Below the pieces are notes generated by a model, which searched no databases, had not been told where the DNA came from, and worked only from the letters and a program-made list of their open reading frames with translations. The translations under genes were made by a program, and so were the position numbers. Shown here one piece after another: positions 23,349-31,365 of a DNA stretch of 64,000 nt. Every line of letters starts with the position of its first letter. The first letter of the stretch is position 1. Origin of the DNA: Chloroflexota bacterium (GTDB lineage: Bacteria > Chloroflexota > Anaerolineae > Promineifilales > Promineifilaceae); contig JAGOMA010000018.1 of assembly GCA_017993775.1 (NCBI GenBank), positions 42,020 to 106,019 on the forward strand. The letters are read 5' to 3'.

Positions 23349-25403
23349 TTATGGGGTGCGGGCGCAGCGGAAGCCGATTGTGCTGCTGATGAAATCGGGG
23401 GTAAGCGAGCTGCGATTGGCGGCGCGCACGCGGTCGGCTTCGATGTTGAAGGGCCAGGCTCCGCCGCGAATGACACGCATCAGGCCGGCTTCGGGGCCGG
23501 TGGGGTTGGTTGTAGGGCTGTTGGCGTAATAATCTTCGCCATACCAATCGGCTGTCCATTCCCACATGCTGCCGGCCATGCCAAAAATTTCAAATGCGCT
23601 CTGGCCGTTGGGCAGGGCGTTGACCGGTTTGAGGTTGTCGAAGTTTTCGCTGTTGAAGACGGCGCGTGTTTCGTTGGGCGCTTCGTTGCCCCAGGGGTAG
23701 AGACGGCCGTCGTCTCCCCGAGCCGCGTATTCCCATTCCGCCTCGGTTGGCAGGCGCGCGCCCATGGCTTCGCAGTAAGCTTTTGCCCCGTACCAACTAA
23801 CGTGGTTGATGGGGTAATTGGCGAACCCGGTCAGCGGGATATACTGAAGCTTGCCATCACCTAAATCATCTTCTAACAGCAGGCTGATGACGCCGGTGCG
23901 ATTGCGCGGCAGGGCGCAGTCGAAACCCTCGCACGCCTGCCGGTAGGTTCCCAATCGATTGAGGAACGCCGCGTATTGGGCCACGGTCACCTCGTATTGA
24001 TCCATGTAAAAATTGCCCAGGGTGATCGGATGGGTGGGTTTTTCATCGGAGGCGGCCATGATGTCTTCGTCGGTGGAGCCCATCATGAATGTTCCGGCCG
24101 GGATGAGGCGCATGGCCATGCCGTCGGCTTCACGCGTGAGGTAGGTTGGGTTGTCTTCCGGGGTGGGCGTGAGGGTGATGGTGGGCGTGGCGCTGGCTGT
24201 GGGTTCCGGGGTGGGTGTGCTTGTGGTGGTGGCTGTGGGCGTAGGTGTGAAGGTGGCGGTGGGCGGCTGTGTTGGCGTAACGGTGGGTGTTTGGGCGATG
24301 ATGGCGGCGGCGAGAGCTTCGGAGGTGAGGGCGACGGCCGTTTCAGAAATTGCGGCCGGCGGATTGGCGGCTTGTTGGTTGGCCATGTTGCGAAATAGAA
24401 GCCCCACCACGACGATGGCGACGGCGATCATCATCAGCGCGCCGCTAATGACCCAGATGTTGCGCGATGTGGGAGATGGTTGGTAAGGAGAGCGGTAGAC
24501 CGTACGGCCGTTGCCCGGTTTGCGGTTGATGGCGAAGGGGGGAATGGTGGGCGGAACGGCCGTGCCGGTCATAGATTGGTAGACTGCGGCTACATCGGCC
24601 ACTGTGAGCTGGCGAATGTGGTACTGGGTTTGCCAAGCGTCAAGCGCCTGGCGCAAGCGCTGTAATTCAGCCGGATGCCCGCCGGTCAACTGGTAAATGT
24701 AGGCGACTACGTCTTTAACGGTGGCGAATTGCGTGGGTTGGCGAAACAACGCCATGACGTCGGCCTGGGTAAGCGGCGGCAGTTCAATGGTGGGGATGGT
24801 TTCAAATGAGGCCAGGCTTTCTGGTTTGTTGTTTTTGTTAGGATAGGTGAGGGTAAACAGGGAGTAGGCGTGGGCGTGGGCGTGGATGAGCCGATAAAAG
24901 GCTTCAACCGTGTTGGGGGCGAAAACTTCAGCTTCGATTTGGGCCAGAACCACGTCGAGGTTGTCGAAGAGGAAGAGCAGATTACGGCCGTCGCGCTGGG
25001 CTAAGGCTGGCTGTAAGAAATGGTCTTGAAAGGATTTGTAGGGATTGACGACAAAGTCCGCCTGGTTGGGTTCGGGGATGTCGATGCCTTTTTGCCGCAG
25101 CTTGGCTACGGCCGTTTGCGCCAGATCATGCAGGAAGATGGAGAGGCTGTCGCGCAGCAGACCGGCAAAATCGACGGTGATGGTGAGAACGTGTGGGCCG
25201 AGACGGCCGTTGTCGATTTCTTGCAAGACGGCCGTTTTGCCCATTTCCGGCGCGCCAACCAGCAGCAGAGGCTGCGTGGGGGAACGTCGCGCCAGATGTT
25301 TTTCCAGCCAGCCAAACACCTCCTCACGGCCGACAAAGACATGGCCGTGGGCTGGCTGCTCGACAGCCGAAGGGGAGGGGAGGGCTTCAGTTGGTGCGAT
25401 CAT
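23349..25403 (-). CDS. AAA-type ATPase joined through a membrane helix to a sulfatase-modifying-factor (FGE-fold) domain
   Basis: A 684-residue two-compartment protein. The cytoplasmic N-terminus is a STAND/AAA_16-like ATPase: FVGREEVFGWLEKHL (about 27-41), Walker A VGAPEMGKTAV (about 53-63), and a likely Walker B strand LLFLFDNLDVVL (about 142-153). A winged-helix-like region follows to about 310, then one helix (IWVISGALMMIAVAIVVVGLLF), a Thr/Pro linker (390-430), and the FGE-sulfatase domain PF03781 (about 440-684). Typical blocks are MRLIPAGTFMMGS, PINHVSWYGAKAYCEAMGARLPTEAEWEYAARG and GSMWEWTADWYG, ending TIGFRCARTP. The FGE catalytic cysteine segment is replaced by IRGGAWPFNIEADRVRAANR, so formylglycine-forming activity is unlikely. 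A sensor or binding role is inferred. Confidence 0.88.
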   Translation of the reverse strand: MIAPTEALPSPSAVEQPAHGHVFVGREEVFGWLEKHLARRSPTQPLLLVGAPEMGKTAVLQEIDNGRLGPHVLTITVDFAGLLRDSLSIFLHDLAQTAVAKLRQKGIDIPEPNQADFVVNPYKSFQDHFLQPALAQRDGRNLLFLFDNLDVVLAQIEAEVFAPNTVEAFYRLIHAHAHAYSLFTLTYPNKNNKPESLASFETIPTIELPPLTQADVMALFRQPTQFATVKDVVAYIYQLTGGHPAELQRLRQALDAWQTQYHIRQLTVADVAAVYQSMTGTAVPPTIPPFAINRKPGNGRTVYRSPYQPSPTSRNIWVISGALMMIAVAIVVVGLLFRNMANQQAANPPAAISETAVALTSEALAAAIIAQTPTVTPTQPPTATFTPTPTATTTSTPTPEPTASATPTITLTPTPEDNPTYLTREADGMAMRLIPAGTFMMGSTDEDIMAASDEKPTHPITLGNFYMDQYEVTVAQYAAFLNRLGTYRQACEGFDCALPRNRTGVISLLLEDDLGDGKLQYIPLTGFANYPINHVSWYGAKAYCEAMGARLPTEAEWEYAARGDDGRLYPWGNEAPNETRAVFNSENFDNLKPVNALPNGQSAFEIFGMAGSMWEWTADWYGEDYYANSPTTNPTGPEAGLMRVIRGGAWPFNIEADRVRAANRSSLTPDFISSTIGFRCARTP

Positions 25404-25432
25404 CTCTGTTTTTAGGGCGGGTTGCGGACTGT

Positions 25433-26140
25433 TTAGGCATCGATAACCAGCACAGCCTGAGCGACTGTAAAGCCGATGACTTTGTTTTGCCCGTCGATCT
25501 CAATGGAGAATGGACCATCGAAGGGAGCAACGGCCGTTACCCGTACCAACGTGCCTGGTGTCAGACCCAATTCGGCCAGGTGGCGCAGCATTTCGCTGTT
25601 GTTGTCGGCCGGAATGCGGGCGACCTGGGCCAGTTCACCCGGAGATACGTCGCTTAACGGCCGTGTATTCATCACCATCATGCTGCCGTCTCGGTCGGGA
25701 ATCGGATCGCCGTGTGGGTCCAAGGTGGGGTAACCTAATGCGGCGGCAATGCGCTCCTCCAGTTTTTCGCTGATCACATGTTCCAATAAATCTGCCTGTT
25801 CGTGTACTTCGTCCCAGCCAAACCCCAAGGCCTCCATCAGATACAATTCCAAAAGGCGATGGTGGCGGATGACTTCCAGGGCGATTTTTTCTCCGTTGTC
25901 GGTCAGGGTAACGCCGTAATGCTTTTCGTAATTGACCAGATTTAGACCGGCCAGACGGCGCAGCATACTGGTGACCGAACCAGGTTTTACCTGCCGCGCA
26001 TCAGCAATCCGGGATGTACTCACCGGACTTTCAACTTCAGCTAACGTGTAAATTGTTTTAAGGTAATCTTCGATCGCCTGATGGTTCAGGCTGTCACGTT
26101 GGGGCGAAGAGCTGTTTTCGAGTGCTTCGATACGCGGCAT
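25433..26140 (-). CDS. DtxR/MntR-family metal-dependent repressor
   Basis: Metal-sensing regulator of 235 residues. The N-terminal winged helix (about 22-75: DYLKTIYTLAEVESPVSTSRIADARQVKPGSVTSMLRRLAG) binds DNA. The dimer and metal domain has HHRLLELYLMEALGFGWDEVHEQADLLEHVISEKLEERI. The C-terminal FeoA/SH3-like domain (about 160-235) includes LGLTPGTLVRV. At the position of DtxR Cys102 the sequence has Asp (HEQADLLEH), nearer to manganese-type MntR (Glu) than iron-type DtxR; this is an inference. The start ATG at 26138-26140 has GGAG six bases upstream, inside a triplicated 16-bp unit. Confidence 0.92.
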   Translation of the reverse strand: MPRIEALENSSSPQRDSLNHQAIEDYLKTIYTLAEVESPVSTSRIADARQVKPGSVTSMLRRLAGLNLVNYEKHYGVTLTDNGEKIALEVIRHHRLLELYLMEALGFGWDEVHEQADLLEHVISEKLEERIAAALGYPTLDPHGDPIPDRDGSMMVMNTRPLSDVSPGELAQVARIPADNNSEMLRHLAELGLTPGTLVRVTAVAPFDGPFSIEIDGQNKVIGFTVAQAVLVIDA

Positions 26141-26184
26141 GTCGTCTCCATTGCATGTCGTCTCTATTGCATGTCGTTTCCAAT
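26137..26184 (-). repeat. Triplicated 16-bp unit carrying the start site of the metal regulator
   Basis: Three abutting units: GCATGTCGTCTCCATT, GCATGTCGTCTCTATT, GCATGTCGTTTCCAAT. On the minus strand each carries an ATG, and the unit nearest the gene also supplies GGAG. The middle and outer ATGs give only Met-Gln-stop or an out-of-frame start. Confidence 0.85.
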
Positions 26185-26236
26185 AAGGCAGCTATCGGGG
26201 CGATTCGGGCGCTGATTTAGTGGATAGTCTGGTGGA

Positions 26237-26265
26237 AAATTAGCATAATGCTTGGGGCTTGTCAA
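26237..26265 (-). promoter_or_regulatory. Promoter with internal operator-like dyad for the metal regulator
   Basis: Minus-strand TTGACA (26260-26265), 17-base spacer, TAATTT (26237-26242). Inside the spacer is the dyad AGCAT-A-ATGCT (26242-26252), where a bound repressor would block the polymerase, so autoregulation is likely. Confidence 0.6.
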
Positions 26266-26514
26266 TCTGGCCTGGTGGTTAGGATAGATATTTATGATAA
26301 ACGGCCGTTCCCCTTTCTGCTGGCTGGTTACAAATGAGACCAAAAGGGTGGAAGCACTCGCCGCGATTTGCCATGATTTGGAAACGGCCGTTCCCCTTGC
26401 CACAAAAACACCCCCACCAGGACCCATTAAAGCGGGTACTCGTCCCCGACTTTGCCGCCGGACGGGGCAGCCGGAAAACCGGATAAGCGATTGCTCTGAG
26501 GATGCCATGGGTGT

Positions 26515-26544
26515 TTGGCATGGAACGGCCGTACCCGTTATACT
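26515..26544 (+). promoter_or_regulatory. Promoter-like site of the oxidoreductase gene
   Basis: TTGGCA (26515-26520), 18-base spacer, TATACT (26539-26544). The spacer contains an ACGGCCGT octamer. The site lies 35 bases before the start codon. Confidence 0.55.
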
Positions 26545-26578
26545 CGCCCCTCATAACAGCCAATTCGGATCGACACAC

Positions 26579-27595
26579 ATGAAACAAATTTGGATTAGCA
26601 AGGCTGGCGCGCCAGAAGTATTAAGACTTCAAGACGGCCCCGACCCCATTCCCCGTACCGGTGAAGTGCGCCTGCGCGTGCAGGCCATCGGCGTCAACTT
26701 TGCCGATGTTCTGGGGCGCATGGGCATCTATCCCGACGCGCCCAAAATCCCCTACGTCCCCGGTTATGAAGTAGCCGGCGTCATCGACGTCATCGGCCAG
26801 GGCGTGCCAAATCTCAAGGAAGGCGACGAAGCTCTGGCCATTACGCGGTTTGGCGGCTACAGCGACGTGGTTTGCGTGCCCTACAAACAGGTCTTTAAAC
26901 GATTCAAATGGATGCCCGCCGAAGACGGCGCAGCCCTTCCGGTGAACTATCTCACGGCCTACCAGATGTTGATGGTGATGGGAGCGCTGCACCCCGGGGA
27001 TAAGGTGCTGATTCATGGGGCTGGCGGCGGAGTAGGGTTGGCGGCGTTAGATATCTGTCGCATTGTGGGCGCAGAAACATATGGCACAGCCTCGCCGGAA
27101 AAACATGATTTTCTCCGTTTGCGTGGTCTGGATCATGCGATCGATTACCGCAACCAGGATTACTCCCGCGTGGTGAACGATCTGACGGCCGGGAAAGGGG
27201 TTCATATTGTGCTCGACAGCCTGGGCGGCAAACATTGGCAGAAAAACTATCGCCTGCTCATGCCCACGGGGCGTTTGGTGCATTTTGGCGTCAGCGCCAT
27301 TGTCAGCGGCAAAAAACGCTCGCGCTGGGAAATGATCAAAACGGCGCTCCAGGTTCCTTTTTATACGCCATTTAAGTTGATGAACGATAACAAGTCGGTA
27401 TCAGGCGTTAATTTGGGCCATTTGTGGGATTATATGGATATAGAGCGCGATTGGATGAAACAAATTGTGGCCTGGTACGACGAGGCGCTTTTTCGCCCGC
27501 ATATCGACAAAACATTTCGTTTTGATGATGCGCCAGCCGCGCACCATTATCTTCAGGATCGGCGGAATACGGGCAAGGTGTTGTTGAAGGTATAA
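26579..27595 (+). CDS. Medium-chain NADPH:quinone oxidoreductase-like protein
   Basis: Zinc-free MDR-family oxidoreductase of 338 residues, close to the quinone reductase/VAT1 branch. GroES-like N-terminus: VQAIGVNFADVLGRMGIYP and PYVPGYEVAGVIDVIG. The dinucleotide fold has VLIHGAGGGVGLAALDICRIVGAETYGTAS. No zinc-ligand cysteines are seen. The C-terminal GKVLLKV is standard. I start at the ATG at 26579 (MKQIWISKAGAPEVL); the frame is open back to 26294, but that part contains the divergent promoter region. It is a monocistronic unit with its own promoter and terminator. Confidence 0.92.
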   Translation: MKQIWISKAGAPEVLRLQDGPDPIPRTGEVRLRVQAIGVNFADVLGRMGIYPDAPKIPYVPGYEVAGVIDVIGQGVPNLKEGDEALAITRFGGYSDVVCVPYKQVFKRFKWMPAEDGAALPVNYLTAYQMLMVMGALHPGDKVLIHGAGGGVGLAALDICRIVGAETYGTASPEKHDFLRLRGLDHAIDYRNQDYSRVVNDLTAGKGVHIVLDSLGGKHWQKNYRLLMPTGRLVHFGVSAIVSGKKRSRWEMIKTALQVPFYTPFKLMNDNKSVSGVNLGHLWDYMDIERDWMKQIVAWYDEALFRPHIDKTFRFDDAPAAHHYLQDRRNTGKVLLKV

Positions 27596-27628
27596 GGCGG
27601 AGTGACTGACTCACTCCGCCTTTTTTTT
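27594..27628 (+). terminator. Strong intrinsic terminator after the oxidoreductase
   Basis: Twelve-bp perfect stem (27594-27605 with 27611-27622), five-base loop, and eight T's. It overlaps the stop codon and also faces the convergent LPESG-protein gene. Confidence 0.92.
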
Positions 27629-27641
27629 ATTTTGATGGGGG

Positions 27642-28217
27642 TCAGTCGTTACGACGTCGCTGCCATTCCAACCCGATACCTGTGGTCATGAGACCAAGAG
27701 CTACCAGGGCAAAAACGGCCGTGCCCATACCACCCGTCGCATTTGCCGGCGCGCCAGATTCTGGCAGCACAACCGGCGGCGTATAAATTGGGGGGATTGG
27801 CTGCACAGGCAGCATGGGGAAATACAACCCACGCGATACACAGAAATTCACATTCTGGGCCACTGTTTTATCTGTGTCGATGGCCACAACGACCGGGTTT
27901 TGGGAGGTTACAAACCAATCAGAATTCGGTTGGGCGGTTACGCGCCAGTAACCAAAACTAGCTGCTACCAGGCCAAACGTCCCGTTGCTGCCAGAGTACA
28001 GGGTCACTTTCCAGTCGCCGCCGGTGTTGGTGAATTCTAAATTCACGTTGGCCACCGGGTTTTCTCCAGCCACGCCTGTGTCGACGCATTTGCCATCGCC
28101 GTTTACATCTTCATAGACGGCCCCGCGAATAGAGCCATTCTCCTGCGCGCTGACCGCGCCGACAAATAATGCCAGCAATACCACCAGCGCCAGACTAATC
28201 ATCCAAACTTTCTTCAT
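27642..28217 (-). CDS. Secreted SdrD-B-like protein with LPESG sortase signal
   Basis: Cell-surface protein of 191 residues. A signal peptide (MKKVWMISLALVVLLALFVGAVSAQ) precedes one prealbumin-like/Cna-B beta domain: IRGAVYEDVNGDGKCVDTGVAGENPVANVNLEF, with the EDVNGDG loop typical of SdrD-B repeats. After a Pro-rich tether comes LPESG (about residue 152), a hydrophobic helix and the tail EWQRRRND. That triad is a sortase sorting signal. The sortase is encoded 38 bases downstream on the same strand, so this is its probable dedicated substrate. Confidence 0.88.
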   Translation of the reverse strand: MKKVWMISLALVVLLALFVGAVSAQENGSIRGAVYEDVNGDGKCVDTGVAGENPVANVNLEFTNTGGDWKVTLYSGSNGTFGLVAASFGYWRVTAQPNSDWFVTSQNPVVVAIDTDKTVAQNVNFCVSRGLYFPMLPVQPIPPIYTPPVVLPESGAPANATGGMGTAVFALVALGLMTTGIGLEWQRRRND

Positions 28218-28255
28218 CCTAACCTCCTTGGTTTGTCTCTAAAAATTCATTTGTC

Positions 28256-29068
28256 TTACGGATTTATAGTGGTTTGCGCGATGGCGCTGGGTTTGGCGAC
28301 GACCACCAGACGGTGTGAATTGTCGGTGTATGGCCAGCAGGTGACGAGGGTAATGCGTTCGTCGTCGGTGGGCGCAATCCATTGGGCGTTATCCAGCCGA
28401 ACTTGCAGCGGTTGGCCGCGTTCTAGCAGGATTTGTTTGTCGGTGACTTGATATTTGTAGGCTTGATTGGCGTCGTAGAGAATGATTTGATCGCCTTCTT
28501 CCAGGTCGATGATGTCGCGGAACACTTCGCCGTAGACGTTATGATGTCCGTTGAGGACGGTGTTGCCTACCTGCCCAAGCAAAGCGCTGTTGTCGTGCCA
28601 GCCCGCGATGTAATTATTGGGTACCAGCCATTGATAATAAGTTTCGCCGCCGCTTTCTACCGGGACGACGCCAATTTCTTCGACGGGCGCATCCAGGTTG
28701 ATGGTTGGAATGACAATGCGCACGGGCATGCCGGCGCGCGGCCCCTGGTTGAGGGCTTCAGCCATGGTCATGATGTTTGCGCCGTTGCTGGTTTCTGTTT
28801 CGGGCGGCGTTTCGGGCATGAGCGGGGCGTCTTCGATGGGTGGTTGGGGCACGGCCGTTGGCAGCACAGCTACCGCTGCCGGTGTGGGGATCATCATTTC
28901 CTGGGGGAGCAGGCTGTTGACGGCCGTTACCAACGGCCGTGGCATGCTGGTGGGGATAAGAATCCAAACGGCCGTTACCGCCAGCAAAATAACCAGCCCA
29001 ATGCTGATCAGCACCAGACCAAGGGGAACCCGCGCTTCGCTTTTAGGATTGGATGATTGTCCCGACAT
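28256..29068 (-). CDS. Sortase (class D/E-like)
   Basis: Membrane-anchored transpeptidase of 270 residues that cleaves an LPxTG-like signal and joins the protein to the envelope. It has an N-terminal helix (about 18-38), then a Pro-rich stalk and the sortase barrel (about 115-260). The catalytic His is in NTVLNGHHNVYG, the Cys in ITLVTCWPYT, the Arg in SHRLVVVA; TLxTC is the diagnostic motif. Its substrate gene lies directly before or after it in the same strand series. The start ATG at 29066-29068 gives MSGQSSNPKSEARV. The pairing in a Chloroflexota-like genome implies a Gram-positive-style anchoring step. Confidence 0.93.
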   Translation of the reverse strand: MSGQSSNPKSEARVPLGLVLISIGLVILLAVTAVWILIPTSMPRPLVTAVNSLLPQEMMIPTPAAVAVLPTAVPQPPIEDAPLMPETPPETETSNGANIMTMAEALNQGPRAGMPVRIVIPTINLDAPVEEIGVVPVESGGETYYQWLVPNNYIAGWHDNSALLGQVGNTVLNGHHNVYGEVFRDIIDLEEGDQIILYDANQAYKYQVTDKQILLERGQPLQVRLDNAQWIAPTDDERITLVTCWPYTDNSHRLVVVAKPSAIAQTTINP

Positions 29069-29094
29069 GCCCGTAGTATAAACGACAACTTCGC

Positions 29095-29886
29095 TTATGT
29101 AAAGATTTCGGGCGAGCGGGGCGCGGCGGAATCTGGCCAGGCTAAATTCACCAATTTGGGCAGGATTTCGCCCGCTAAACCGGTGAGCATGTAGGTGACA
29201 TAATGGCTGATTGGTGTTGTCTGAGGATTGATTTCGATGAGCATCGCGCCGGTTTGCAGCGCTTCCAGGGGCAGCGATGCCGCCGGTTGGACCAGCGCCG
29301 ATGTGCCGATTGACAGGAACAGGTCGCAGGTGCGGGCGGCGCTAACGGCCGTTCCCAGCGCATCATACGGCAAATTTTCGCCAAACCAGACCACATCTGG
29401 CCGCAGATAGCTGCCGCAGTCCGGACAGCGCGGCGGGATTTCATCGCTGGCGGGCCAGGAGGCGTGGATACGGCCGTCGGCTGAACATTTGGTGCGCATG
29501 ATATTGCCATGCAGCTCAATCACCTGCCAGCAGCCGGCGCGGGCGTGCAGCCCATCTACATTTTGCGTGATCAGCGTTAACTGCGGCACAAGCTGTTCCA
29601 GCGCCGCCAGCGCCAGGTGGCCGGGATTCGGTTGTGCCCGGGCGACCAGTTCGCGCCGCCAGGCATACCATTCCCACACCAGACGCGGATTGCGCCGAAA
29701 CGCTTCTGGCGTTGCCAATTCCTGCGGGTCATACTGCGCCCACAGACCGGTTTGCGCTTCGCGGAAAGTGGGTACGCCACTTTCTGCGGAGATGCCCGCG
29801 CCGGTGAGTACGGCCACTTTTTGCGCCGCACGCAGGGCCGCGATGAGGGGTTGGGGCACGGCCGTTGCCCCCTTCAGCTCGTTCAT
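29095..29886 (-). CDS. Sirtuin, NAD-dependent protein deacylase (class III-like)
   Basis: Sir2-family enzyme of 263 residues that removes acyl groups from lysines using NAD. It has VLTGAGISAESGVPTFRE (27-43), TQNVDGLHARAG (107-118) and the catalytic His126 in ELHGN. Tyr74 and Arg77 (WEWYAWRREL) match the Tyr-x-x-Arg pair that binds the carboxylate of succinyl- or malonyl-lysine in SIRT5-type enzymes, so desuccinylase activity is predicted. The zinc site is incomplete: Cys134, then Asp137 instead of a second Cys, and Cys154/Cys157. It ends 27 bases before the sortase gene on the same strand. Confidence 0.92.
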   Translation of the reverse strand: MNELKGATAVPQPLIAALRAAQKVAVLTGAGISAESGVPTFREAQTGLWAQYDPQELATPEAFRRNPRLVWEWYAWRRELVARAQPNPGHLALAALEQLVPQLTLITQNVDGLHARAGCWQVIELHGNIMRTKCSADGRIHASWPASDEIPPRCPDCGSYLRPDVVWFGENLPYDALGTAVSAARTCDLFLSIGTSALVQPAASLPLEALQTGAMLIEINPQTTPISHYVTYMLTGLAGEILPKLVNLAWPDSAAPRSPEIFT

Positions 29887-29893
29887 CGATACC

Positions 29894-31258
29894 TCAAATA
29901 ACGTCCAAAATGGCTCTGGCCAGCAGAAAATAAATCATCAGACCCGTGGCGTCCACAATGGTCGTAATCATCGGCCCGCTGATCACTGTGGGGTCAATTT
30001 TGAACCGGTCGGCCAGAATGGGAATAATGGTAGCGACGGTGATCGCCCACACCACCACCACCGGCAGCGTCAGGGCGACTACAAAGGCGACCTTGGGATC
30101 GGTGTCATAAACCCAGAAAATGGCCCGGAGATACCCGGCCACAGCCATCACGCTGCCCAAAATGATGGCTACGGCTACTTCGCGGCGGACTGCCTGCCAC
30201 ATATTCCCCAGGCGCACTTCATCAAGCGTGATGGCGCGAATGATGGTGGCGACTGTTTGTGAACCGGCATTGCCGCCCGTGCCAATGATGAGGGGGATGA
30301 ACAAACTTAGCGAGATGACGGTGTTCAGTTCGACTTCAAATAGTTTAATGACAGAGCCGGTGAGGGTGGCGGCGATGAACAAAAGCAGCAGCCAGCCGAT
30401 ACGTTTTTTGACTACTTGAAATACCGAAACGGCAAAATAGGGCTGATCGAGTGGTTCGGAACCACCGAGCCGTTGGATGTCTTCGGTGGCTTCTTCCTCG
30501 AAAATGTCCAGGACGTCGTCTACGGTGACTGCGCCCAGGAAACGGCCGTTATCATCCACCACCGGTATCGACACAAAATCATACCGGGCTACCATCTCTG
30601 CCAATTCCTCCTGATCGGCCGTCGCCCGCACCGATACCACCTGATCCACCATGATGCTTTCTAACGTCGCATCGGGTTGGGCCGTGATCAACCGGCGCAG
30701 CGGCACAACGCCAAGCAGCTTATCCTCCCTATCTACTACGTACAGGTAATGTAATGACTCGTCTTCATCTAATGAACGAAGATGTTGAAAAGTCTCGTCC
30801 ACCGTCCAAAAGCGGCGCAGTGTGGCCACATCTCGCGTCATCAGGCGACCGGCCGATTCCTCCTCATACGCTAGCAATTCCTGCACTTCGGCCGCTTCTT
30901 CCGGCTCCATGAGCTTGATTAACCGGTCAGATAGCTCATCTGGCAGGTCGTCCAGAAACTCGGCGGCGTCGTCCGTGGGCAGTTCGTCGAGCAGGTCGGC
31001 CAGCTTTTCGTCATCGACTTTATCCAGCAGTTCCTGGCGCACCAGACTGCCGGTTTCATCCAGCACCTCGCTGCCAATTTCAATCGACAACAACTCGAAC
31101 GCGATCACCGCTTTCTCCGGCGGCAGTTCGTCCAACAAATCGGCGATGTCGGCCGGATGGATGGCGATCAGAAGCTGGCGTAATTGGGTAAACGCGTGAT
31201 TGTCGATGAGCGTTTCTAGTTCGTTTACGGTTGGTATGATCACACCTTGAGGTTCCAA
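29894..31258 (-). CDS. mgtE: Magnesium transporter MgtE
   Basis: Mg2+ channel of 454 residues. The cytoplasmic N domain is an acidic superhelix with repeated LLDELP units (about 40-130), followed by two CBS domains (about 135-260: SAGRLMTRDVATL, VSVRATADQEELAEMVARYDFVSIPVVDDNG) that sense Mg2+. Five membrane helices follow (about 285-454) with the pore signature GTGGNAGSQTV. The start is uncertain: I favour the TTG at 31256-31258 because AAGGAG lies eight bases upstream; a TTG at 31279 would add seven residues. It precedes the sirtuin gene by seven bases. I see no Mg-sensing riboswitch in the short leader. Confidence 0.93.
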   Translation of the reverse strand: MEPQGVIIPTVNELETLIDNHAFTQLRQLLIAIHPADIADLLDELPPEKAVIAFELLSIEIGSEVLDETGSLVRQELLDKVDDEKLADLLDELPTDDAAEFLDDLPDELSDRLIKLMEPEEAAEVQELLAYEEESAGRLMTRDVATLRRFWTVDETFQHLRSLDEDESLHYLYVVDREDKLLGVVPLRRLITAQPDATLESIMVDQVVSVRATADQEELAEMVARYDFVSIPVVDDNGRFLGAVTVDDVLDIFEEEATEDIQRLGGSEPLDQPYFAVSVFQVVKKRIGWLLLLFIAATLTGSVIKLFEVELNTVISLSLFIPLIIGTGGNAGSQTVATIIRAITLDEVRLGNMWQAVRREVAVAIILGSVMAVAGYLRAIFWVYDTDPKVAFVVALTLPVVVVWAITVATIIPILADRFKIDPTVISGPMITTIVDATGLMIYFLLARAILDVI

Positions 31259-31287
31259 GTAAGCGTCTCCTTCAATCAAGTGGGTAT

Positions 31288-31347
31288 AGACCCGAAGGGT
31301 TTTTTAGCGAGATACTTCTAAAACCAGGGGCAAAACCCTTCGGGTCT
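31288..31347. repeat. Long inverted repeat / terminator between kinase and mgtE genes
   Basis: Perfect 16-bp arms AGACCCGAAGGGTTTT (31288-31303) and AAAACCCTTCGGGTCT (31332-31347) with a 28-base loop. Each arm is itself nearly palindromic (ACCC-gaa-GGGT). The T-run suits termination of the minus-strand kinase transcript. Confidence 0.8.
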
Positions 31348-31365
31348 TCATTTTCATGGCGGGCG

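Noticed and set aside
23349..25403. Diversity-generating retroelement target
   Set aside because: The FGE-like domain suggested it, but there is no reverse transcriptase, template repeat or adenine-biased variable repeat within the window.
31259..31365. Mg-sensing riboswitch before mgtE
   Set aside because: The gap to the neighbouring gene is about 100 bases and is filled by a simple inverted repeat; no M-box or ykoK architecture fits.
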